Source: an uncultured bacterium (GTDB taxonomy: Bacteria > Pseudomonadota > Gammaproteobacteria > Burkholderiales > Burkholderiaceae_E). From it: DNA of 38,035 nucleotides. The stretch lies in the NCBI GenBank assembly GCA_903864485.1, contig CAIPGD010000122.1, positions 1-38,035 of the forward strand, read 5' to 3'. Shown piece after piece: positions 32,777 to 38,035 of the stretch. The first letter of the stretch is position 1, and each line of letters starts with the position of its first letter. The position numbers and the translations under genes are program-made. The notes beneath the pieces were generated by a model. The model made no database searches and was not told the DNA's origin. It was given only the letters and a program-made list of their open reading frames with translations.

Positions 32777-32879
32777 CGCAGACCTCTCGGACCTTGTTGT
32801 TCGGGCCTAGTGTTACATAGGCAGAGCGTTTGGGCCATCCTAGGCGAAGATGGCCCAATTCAGCCACCTCGCGGACGTG

Positions 32880-33485
32880 TCAGTTTTTGTCCTGCTTCTT
32901 TGTCAATTCGCGCCAGATTGGCGTAATCCTGCGCCGGATAGAGCGTTCATCGGGCACCTCGTTCCCGTCTGAATGTTCCACGAACCATTCCTGCATGTCG
33001 CCGACGAGTTCCCCCTGCGAGGCTGGCAGGCCCTGTTCGTGGATGCGAAGGGCCAGGGCCTGCAACATACCCTCCCAGTCATAGGGTGAGACCGATCCTG
33101 TGCTGGCGCTCACTCGTCGAAAGAGCTCGTTCTTTTCCTCGAAGCGGTGAACTTGAAGGCCAGAAATCAGCAGGTCGGCCACCGACACCTCTACGCCTGC
33201 GACTGGATCGGTGATGAGCTGCCAGTCCGCTTCGTTCTTGGTGCGAACCCTGCGCAGCCAGGCTGTTTGTGGCCCAGTTCCGCAACGTCGGAACATCGGT
33301 AGGATGTCGAAGGTGGAAATAATCACTGCGCCGGCGACAATCTTCTCACCGCACATCGCGGGCGGGATCCCCGTCAAAATGTCGAAATGTCCGGCCGCGG
33401 ACCAACCGGCGACATCCGCGATCGTATAGCCCCAACGGGCAGCAACTTCATGGACGGCGTAGAACTCTCGTTTTGGTAGCTTCAT
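32880..33485 (-). CDS. Hypothetical cargo protein with HTH-like N-terminus
   Basis: A 201-residue protein. The N-terminus (MKLPKREFYAVHEVAARWGYTIADVAGWSAAGHFDILTGIPP) resembles a MerR-like or excisionase-like winged helix. The middle part is unrecognised, and the C-terminus is helical (DMQEWFVEHSDGNEVPDERSIRRRITPIWRELTKKQDKN), a tail I associate with conserved hypothetical proteins of alphaproteobacterial islands. AGGAG precedes the ATG at good distance. Single gene, 103 bases before the 32009 gene on the same strand. Confidence 0.65.
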   Translation of the reverse strand: MKLPKREFYAVHEVAARWGYTIADVAGWSAAGHFDILTGIPPAMCGEKIVAGAVIISTFDILPMFRRCGTGPQTAWLRRVRTKNEADWQLITDPVAGVEVSVADLLISGLQVHRFEEKNELFRRVSASTGSVSPYDWEGMLQALALRIHEQGLPASQGELVGDMQEWFVEHSDGNEVPDERSIRRRITPIWRELTKKQDKN

Positions 33486-33955
33486 GCTTGCTCCTGTCTG
33501 GTACAGGGGCCCGTCGCTTCCTCATGCTCGGTGCCCAATCTTCGAAAAAACGCAGGCAATGCCCAGCGCTCCCCCAAAGAGTTGTTCCGAGTCGCCTGCA
33601 TCCCGAGTGTGCATCACCTCAGGCGGCAAGCGGTGGTTTGCAGCCGAGCACGGGCGTTCCCAGACAACGGTAAAGGCATTATCGGTCGAAATTGCAGGAC
33701 TGCGATGTCCGACCCTTGCTGGGGTTTATCAAAGATGCTTCTGGCATCGTCCGGCAAGTAGCTTAGCTGCTCTTGCTTTTGAACGGTCTCATCACGACCG
33801 TCGTGGGACGTCGGGCTGGTAATCAAACAGCGATCTCCGCAATCAGTTACGTAACTTTGTTGGAAATTCGTTTTTGAAATTTAAATTTTCATTTGATGCA
33901 TTGACCGAGCGCTCTGCGCGGGTTACGTTACCTAAAAATCAAGTTAGGTAACCGC
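33486..33955 (+). promoter_or_regulatory. Palindrome-rich control region before the 33956 gene
   Basis: This 470-base gap has no gene. Its last 110 bases hold AGTTACGTAACT (33845-33856), a perfect 12-bp palindrome, and GTTACCTAA (33927-33935) with TTAGGTAAC (33944-33952), a perfect 9-bp inverted repeat with an 8-nt spacer. An extra GGTTAC stands at 33921. All share the GTTAC core. Between them is an AT-rich run including AAATTTAAATTT. The last half-site ends three bases before the ATG at 33956, so a bound protein would block the ribosome site region or the promoter. Confidence 0.6.
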
Positions 33956-34618
33956 ATGAACATCACAAATTCCGAAAAACAAGCCAGGTTTCGCAAGAAG
34001 GATGCCCTTAAGCGTGGGGCAGAACAGATCTTTCGCGAATGGCAGGGGCACATCAATGGAAGTAGAGTTCCTCCTGAGGAGGTCCTCCAGCTGCTTGAGA
34101 AGGCATGTGACCTGCCCTCAGGCTGGACGGACGAAGACTACCTTCGGGCTGTAAACAGGTTGGAGCAATTCCGGCTCGACCTTCTTACCAACGCGCATGA
34201 TCTGTCGAACGACGTCAACTCTGCCCACTCGACGGATCCTCAATCGGGGCAGGTTCGCTTCAAGCCTGGTATGGTCGAACTGGCAAGGCGTGACGTGGAA
34301 CTGGGACATGAGCTTGCCCGGCACCTCATCTCTGCGATCCAACTTTCAAAGTGCGGCGAGGTCGCAACCACAGCAGCTATCATGGAAGTCGTGCGCCATA
34401 TTGCTCGCGACTTAGTCGTTTCACCGCAGATCCCGAGGTCGCCTGCGACAACAGCATGCTTGGCGGCTCTGCCGCAATATCTTGACCGGCCAGAATGGTT
34501 CGCTGACGAGATGGTGAACATGTTGTGGGACCGCCTTGGCCGAGAACTCTGCGCGCAAATAGGGTCAAAACTTTCCTCGGGGGTAAAGGAGTGGAAACAT
34601 GCAGCGGATTTCTCCTGA
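33956..34618 (+). CDS. Hypothetical cargo protein, partner of the HNH gene
   Basis: A 220-residue protein (MNITNSEKQARFRKKDALKRGAEQIFREW...LPSGWTDEDYLRAVNRLEQFRLDLLTNAHDLSNDVN...). The start is basic and helical, in the style NxEKQARFRKKxxLKR seen in small alphaproteobacterial island proteins. The rest is mostly helical (ELARRDVELGHELARHLISAIQLSKCGEVATTAAIMEVVRHIARDLVVSP). No nuclease or HTH motif is obvious. It lies directly after a row of palindromes that it or a partner may bind. Its end overlaps the start of the HNH gene by 20 bases, which argues that the two act together. Confidence 0.7.
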   Translation: MNITNSEKQARFRKKDALKRGAEQIFREWQGHINGSRVPPEEVLQLLEKACDLPSGWTDEDYLRAVNRLEQFRLDLLTNAHDLSNDVNSAHSTDPQSGQVRFKPGMVELARRDVELGHELARHLISAIQLSKCGEVATTAAIMEVVRHIARDLVVSPQIPRSPATTACLAALPQYLDRPEWFADEMVNMLWDRLGRELCAQIGSKLSSGVKEWKHAADFS

Positions 34619-35591
34619 CCAATTTGGGCGACAAGTTCCCTGCAATTATAGGGGGGAGCGCTACGTTATCCGCGACAACGGCGCGGTCTGCCGTAAGCGT
34701 CGACCAAATATGCGGCAACGCCCCCACGATGAGACATGGACGTTCGGAAAGCCCTGCGCGACCTCTGGATACATGAAGGTCTCGACCCATGCGGTTCATC
34801 GCGTTGTCGCCACCGGTTTTCTTGGCGAACCTCCGTCCGAAACGCATGTCGTTGACCACATCGACACCAATCGAAGGAACAATCGCCCGCAAAATTTGCG
34901 CTGGGTTACCCGCATGGAGAACATTCTTCTAAACCCTATTACGTCCCGCCGGATCATTGATGCTTACGGAAGCATCGAGGCGTTCTTGGACAACCCCACT
35001 AAGTCTGAGCGCGGATCCTTGGAGCCAAATTTCGCCTGGATGAAAGCAGTTAGTTCCAAAGAAGCGCAGTCCAGTTTGGATCGGATGCTTGCATGGGCTC
35101 GTCGAGAAGAACTTGGTTCTGCTGAAACCCTAGGCAATTGGGTGCAACGGCGCGGATTTCCCAAGGAAAGACTGCCGCAGGCTTTCCAGGGAGAGCCGCT
35201 GACTAAGCCCTCGCTTACTGTGGGTGCTGCGCAGCGGAAATGGCGAGAGCCCACGGAGTTTCCACTTTGTCCATATCCTGCCGCGCGAGACGGCTTGCAA
35301 GCCTATGCCATGGCAATTTCCATCGGCGGCGTATTCTCCCGCAACCGGTATGGCGACGTGCTGGTGGAAGCCGTGGGTTGGACGCCAGATGGCTCGGGAC
35401 TACTTGTTCTGGGTCTGATGCCACCGAACGCGCAGAAACCTTGGGCGCTGGCCCAAATCACATTGGAGGACGGCATCTTCGTCCATGCCAATTGCGGTAG
35501 CTTTTTCGAGGACGAAGGGGCGCAAAAATACTTCGTGCTCGCTCAGGGGCGTGAGTGGGCAGGGGGCGATACGTTCGACGACTACTGCTGA
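34599..35591 (+). CDS. HNH endonuclease with a C-terminal 'TFDDYC' domain
   Basis: A 330-residue protein. The HNH core is near the N-terminus: STHAVHRVVATGFLGEPPSETHVVDHIDTNRRNNRPQNLRWVTRMENIL (HR..A..F.G......VDHIDxNxxNNRPxNLRW). The middle is helical. The C-terminal 120 residues (REPTEFPLCPYPAARDGLQAYAMAISIGGVFSRNRYGDVLVEAVGW...GIFVHANCGSFFEDEGAQKYFVLAQGREWAGGDTFDDYC) match a domain I recall from phage HNH proteins of unknown role. GGAG lies 8 bases before the ATG. Homing-type activity or DNA defence are both possible. Confidence 0.85.
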   Translation: MQRISPDQFGRQVPCNYRGERYVIRDNGAVCRKRRPNMRQRPHDETWTFGKPCATSGYMKVSTHAVHRVVATGFLGEPPSETHVVDHIDTNRRNNRPQNLRWVTRMENILLNPITSRRIIDAYGSIEAFLDNPTKSERGSLEPNFAWMKAVSSKEAQSSLDRMLAWARREELGSAETLGNWVQRRGFPKERLPQAFQGEPLTKPSLTVGAAQRKWREPTEFPLCPYPAARDGLQAYAMAISIGGVFSRNRYGDVLVEAVGWTPDGSGLLVLGLMPPNAQKPWALAQITLEDGIFVHANCGSFFEDEGAQKYFVLAQGREWAGGDTFDDYC

Positions 35592-35772
35592 AGTTGGCCT
35601 GCTGTTGGGACATGAATCGGATGTGAATGGTAAGGCCGGAATGGGCGGAGAACTGCCTGACGGCGGAGCGGTGGAACCGCGCAGCAGATACAGCGAAACA
35701 GAAAAAGCGGCCATTCGGGCACTGTTGCAGCAAGTCGGCCTTAGGCGTGACTTCCCCTTTCCCCCTTCAGGT

Positions 35773-36243
35773 TCAGGCCACGCGGACGATCTCGGCGGTG
35801 CCGAGCGCGTTGAAGCGGTTCATCAGAGCGACGCGGATGTGGATTTCGGCGGTTTGGTATCCGAAGGACTTGAGGCCCCGCCTCTTTGCCTCGGCGCTAC
35901 TTCGAGCATAGTATCCAGTCCATCGCTTCCAAAACGCCCTGCCATAGTAACGCGTGGCGCGCAGGGTTTCGTCGCGGGCCACGGCCGCTGGGCAAGCCTC
36001 CCCCAAGGTCGGCCATTCTTGCGGATCTGGATGATCGCCGTGCCGCCGGGTGCGATGATGGCGCCGTGGAAGCAGCGGGTTGGCGCCCAGGGCGGCCTTC
36101 ATGTGACGCATGCCAGGTCATCTCCTTGTCCAGCCAGACCAGCAAGGACCCGCGGTTGCGGAGTGCTGCCCTTGCCATCGGGCTCGAACCGGATGGCGCC
36201 GCGATGGCTCGACAGGCAGACCAGCTAGTCGTGCGGTAACGTG
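35773..36243 (-). pseudogene. IS5-family transposase remnant with internal deletion
   Basis: Read on the minus strand from about 36241, the frame gives RYRTTSWSAC...LRNRGSLLVWLDKEMTWHASHEGRPGRQP, the N-terminus of an IS5-type transposase. Around 36080 the sequence jumps, in another frame, to the C-terminal part: RNGRPTL-type remnants, then ARDETLRATRYYGRAFWKRWTGYYARSSAEAKRRGLKSFGYQTAEIHIRVALMNRFNALGTAEIVRVA. About 150 central residues, including most DDE residues, are missing, so it is inactive. GGGCACTGTTGCAGCAAG at about 35718 could be one terminal repeat. The partner end is not clear. Confidence 0.82.
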
Positions 36244-36587
36244 CGGGCTTGGGCTTGCTCCTGTAACCCGTCTAAACACATGGATTCACGATGTAGGTCC
36301 TTCACGGCGAGAGTTCTGAAACATTGCCCTGCTGATCATATTTTATGGCACTTTTCAATTTTTTAGTATTTCCTTTGATCGCGGGGCAAGCTGTGTTATT
36401 TTTTTCCGTGTGGTGCTTCGTCTTCGGTTTGGGGGTTGTCGGCAGAAGGGCAAGAGACCGATGGTCAGGCGTCACGAATCCTTGAATCTTGGCAGAAAAC
36501 CGCTTAATCCGCCGTTTATCAGTCGTTAACCCGCCCATGCGTACTATATACCGAGTGAAGCAGCTCTCTCATCGAAAGGAGGATCAG
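36244..36587 (+). other. Gene-free AT-rich spacer before the 36588 gene
   Basis: About 340 bases without a credible gene. Positions 36330-36410 are much more AT-rich than the rest of the island (TTTTATGGCACTTTTCAATT and TTATTTTTTTCC). TACTATATA at about 36542 could be a -10 region for the gene pair that follows, but no good -35 box is seen. A promoter and mRNA leader for the small gene and the GNAT gene are expected here. Confidence 0.4.
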
Positions 36588-36827
36588 ATGCTTGCAGAGT
36601 TCATCAGATGGTTCAACTTTCTCGCAGAGAAGACGGACAAGCCGCAGTTTCGCTCGCAACGCGAGGCAATCGACTTCGTTCGTCGTGTCACTAATGAGAG
36701 CGGCGGTCCAAACGCAAAGATTTTGAAGATGCGCAAGGATTATGTCACTGTTCTCAAAGAGCAAAAAACCCGCGCCAGCGCCGGAAACCAAGGCGAGCCT
36801 CAACCTATCACGGTTAATAGTCGCTAA
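36588..36827 (+). CDS. Small protein paired with the GNAT gene (possible antitoxin)
   Basis: A 79-residue protein from the ATG at 36588, preceded by AAAGGAGG, the strongest ribosome site in this segment. The longer frame from 36489 has none. Sequence MLAEFIRWFNFLAEKTDKPQFRSQREAIDFVRRVTNESGGPNAKILKMRKDYVTVLKEQKTR: helical N-terminus, charged tail. It is not a DUF1778 ribbon-helix-helix, the usual partner of TacT-like toxins. The gene overlaps the GNAT gene by 86 bases in another frame. The function is unknown; the antitoxin idea rests only on size and overlap. Confidence 0.6.
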   Translation: MLAEFIRWFNFLAEKTDKPQFRSQREAIDFVRRVTNESGGPNAKILKMRKDYVTVLKEQKTRASAGNQGEPQPITVNSR

Positions 36828-37329
36828 GTTTGATCCACGCTGGCACGTCTACAATCGCTTTGATTGCGACGCTGTCCCACTGAACAGCTTCATCAGGAAC
36901 AAGGCTGTCAAGGCCGCGGCGCGTCGAGAGTTCGCAGTATATGTGGCAACTCTCGACAACTCGCCAAATGTCATCGCTTACTATGCACTCCAAGTCGGAT
37001 CTGATGCCGTTCCAAACAAGCACCCGATGAAGACCACTTATCTCTCAACCTATGCGGCTTTCCCGACTGTCAGCCTTGCCTACCTGGCTGTGAACCGTGA
37101 TCAAAAACGGCAAGGAATTGGACAGTTTCTTCTGATGCATGCCTTCGAGCGCGTGGCCGAGATCGCCGACAAAGCTGGTCTCTTTGGCGTCAGCTTGCAG
37201 TCATTCAGCAAGGATTCGACCGCGTTCTACATGAGCCTTGACTTCGCAAAGTATGGCGGAACAGATGAACAGCCGAAGCTGATTTATCCGCTTTCTCTGA
37301 TCTACAAGCTCTTTGAATACGACGAGTGA
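36742..37329 (+). CDS. GNAT-family acetyltransferase, TacT-like
   Basis: A 195-residue protein with GNAT motifs: VSLAYLAVNRDQKRQGIGQFLLMHAFERVAEIADKAGLFGVSLQSFSKDSTAFYMSLDFAKYG. The acetyl-CoA pyrophosphate loop is QKRQGIGQ, and the FYMSLDF end matches the FYxxxGF of TacT/AtaT toxins, which acetylate aminoacyl-tRNA. The N-terminal DPRWHVYNRFDCDAVPLNSFIRNKAVKAAARREFAVYVAT is also like that group (F.C....LN.F.R..A). The first 25 residues (SLFSKSKKPAPAPETKAS) look non-family, so the true start may be later, but no better start codon is seen. An ordinary acetyltransferase is the alternative. Confidence 0.78.
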   Translation: MSLFSKSKKPAPAPETKASLNLSRLIVAKFDPRWHVYNRFDCDAVPLNSFIRNKAVKAAARREFAVYVATLDNSPNVIAYYALQVGSDAVPNKHPMKTTYLSTYAAFPTVSLAYLAVNRDQKRQGIGQFLLMHAFERVAEIADKAGLFGVSLQSFSKDSTAFYMSLDFAKYGGTDEQPKLIYPLSLIYKLFEYDE

Positions 37330-37894
37330 GCCGAAAAGCTAGTCAGGACTTCGGTAACGAGGCGGTGCCAGTCAGGCATCTTTCGACAAGCGATGTTGGC
37401 CGCAAGGCTGCGGTTTTGAGCAGATGTTCTTTCTAGCCGCCCTGCCTTCGCGGCAGCCTTCGTCTGATATCTGACCCGGGTGCAGGCTTCGGTCCGTGGC
37501 CAGCGCAGCGGCCGCCAACATGTTTGTCTGCATCAGCGACATTAGACAAAGAGTTGTGCTGTGCCATCCACGAACGGCCGCTTCGGGCAGGCCTCCCCAC
37601 AGCTTTGGTGCGCTCTCGACTGGCGGCTTTGGGCCGCTTAAGGCCCTAGGCATGATCACTTTCACTCGATCCACTCCTACCCGTCTTAGGTAAGCATGAT
37701 TGCGCGATTATGTTTGGTTTTGGCGCCCCGTTTTACATCAACACCACATCAACAGTCGAAAGTGGTTTGAAAACAACGCCCTGTAGTCTAGTGTCCACGA
37801 GTGTTGTCGAACGTCAGAATAGAAATACCGTGAAATCAAAGGGTTGTCTGCTAAATCGTTGATTTCTATAACCTATTGGAATCATTTGGGTTTT
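37330..37894. other. Gene-free segment between the GNAT gene and the tRNA fragment
   Basis: About 565 bases. Open frames here overlap in several directions without coding character, ribosome sites or known motifs. The first 350 bases have the high GC of the island. The last 150 bases are clearly AT-richer and include the short direct repeat ACATCAACA (about 37735 and 37746). A junction-proximal recombinase site is conceivable. No RNA gene is seen before the tRNA fragment. Confidence 0.4.
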
Positions 37895-37941
37895 GGCTCA
37901 TAACCTGAAGGCCGCAGGTTCAAATCCTGCCCCCGCAACCA
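37895..37941 (+). other. 3' fragment of initiator tRNA-fMet, probable attachment site
   Basis: The sequence from GG at 37895 reads as the 3' part of an initiator tRNA: anticodon loop CTCATAA (CAT at 37899-37901), 3' stem CCTGA, variable loop, T-stem GCAGG (37914-37918), T-loop TTCAAAT, CCTGC (37926-37930), acceptor strand and terminal ACCA (37938-37941). The 5' half is missing: the bases before GG do not pair with the CCTGA stem or supply the D-arm and acceptor. This is the scar left when an element inserts into a tRNA 3' end, with the intact tRNA at the other junction. Confidence 0.78.
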
Positions 37942-37958
37942 TCGTTACTTGCCTAACA

Positions 37959-37982
37959 CCCGCACCAACCGTGCGGGTTTTT
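37959..37982 (+). terminator. Rho-independent terminator after the tRNA fragment
   Basis: CCCGCAC (37959-37965) and GTGCGGG (37971-37977) form a perfect 7-bp stem with a 5-nt loop, followed by TTTTT. It lies 17 bases after the tRNA CCA end and is most likely the original terminator of the host tRNA gene, so sequence from here on is host chromosome. Confidence 0.88.
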
Positions 37983-38035
37983 GCATTTGTACCTACCCCA
38001 TTGTCGCAAAACGACAATATGGCGCCCAGCTCCCC

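Larger units (their letters stand above)
1..37941. mobile_element. Integrated lambda-like prophage or phage-derived island (left end outside window)
   Basis: The segment contains a full lambda-order head module (terminase to gpU position), early phage genes, a Xis-like protein, a tyrosine integrase and cargo. It ends on the right at a 3' tRNA-fMet fragment, the classical scar of integration into a tRNA 3' end. Tail, lysis and repressor genes are not seen and presumably lie left of the window if the phage is complete. The right boundary is an inference: the integrase ends at 32000, almost 6 kb before the tRNA fragment, so the last part could instead be a second, older insertion. The 12.6 kb DISARM operon makes the element unusually long for a lambda-type genome. 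Confidence 0.75.

Noticed and set aside
35485-36228. 247-codon plus-strand open frame from the HNH end through the IS remnant
   Set aside because: Its second half is antisense to clear transposase sequence and its first half overlaps the HNH gene; chance frame.
37372-37674. 100-codon minus-strand frame near the tRNA fragment
   Set aside because: No ribosome site, motif or neighbour support; overlapping frames on the other strand are as long.
1-38035. CRISPR arrays, rRNA genes, intact tRNA genes
   Set aside because: No regularly spaced direct repeats or rRNA sequence seen; the only tRNA-like sequence is the fragment at 37895.

Overview
The window is the integrated form of a lambda-like temperate siphophage (or phage-derived island) in an alphaproteobacterium, most likely a member of the Rhodobacteraceae. 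This rests on the high GC content, the codon use and the style of the phage proteins, not on a marker gene. Most of the window lies inside the element. Its right boundary is probably at about 37941, where a 47-nt 3' fragment of an initiator tRNA (fMet type) is followed by a Rho-independent terminator. The left boundary is outside the window.

Layout. Positions 461-10690 (minus strand) hold the head and connector module in exact lambda order: terminase small, terminase large, gpW, portal gpB, gpC protease with nested Nu3-like scaffold, gpD, gpE, an FII-like connector, gpZ and a gpU-position gene. Three plus-strand cargo genes or pairs sit at junctions of this operon: a small membrane protein (211-414), an HNH nuclease with an unknown N-terminal domain (954-1892) and a CcdA/CcdB toxin-antitoxin pair (7592-8133). 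Positions 10830-12852 hold five small plus-strand phage genes. Positions 12861-14329 (minus) hold a small membrane protein and a ParB-methyltransferase fusion.

Positions 14806-27382 (minus) hold a complete-looking four-gene class 1 DISARM defence operon, drmD-drmMI-drmA-drmB. Its genes overlap or nearly touch, and a Rho-independent terminator follows drmB. The usual fifth gene, drmC (a phospholipase-D-like protein), is absent. Upstream of drmD, on the same strand, is a tightly coupled phage early operon (30136 down to 27510): a Xis-like HTH protein, a small protein, a VRR-NUC nuclease, a HTH replication-type protein and a hypothetical protein. All of its junctions are 4-bp overlaps. DISARM therefore sits between the phage replication genes and the phage methyltransferase.

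Positions 30205-30668 carry a 27-nt inverted repeat and several shorter GGTGGCA-type repeats between xis and the tyrosine integrase gene (30741-32000, plus). Positions 32009-37329 are an accessory segment: two unknown minus-strand genes, an unknown gene behind a palindrome-rich promoter and coupled to a second HNH nuclease, an internally deleted IS5-type transposase, and a small gene overlapping a GNAT acetyltransferase in toxin-antitoxin style.

Taken together, the phage seems to carry several layers of host or self protection: DISARM, its own methyltransferase, CcdAB, one or two HNH nucleases and a possible GNAT toxin pair. The most notable points are a DISARM locus without drmC inside a prophage early region, the three counter-oriented insertions in the morphogenesis operon, and the undescribed cargo between the integrase and the tRNA fragment.
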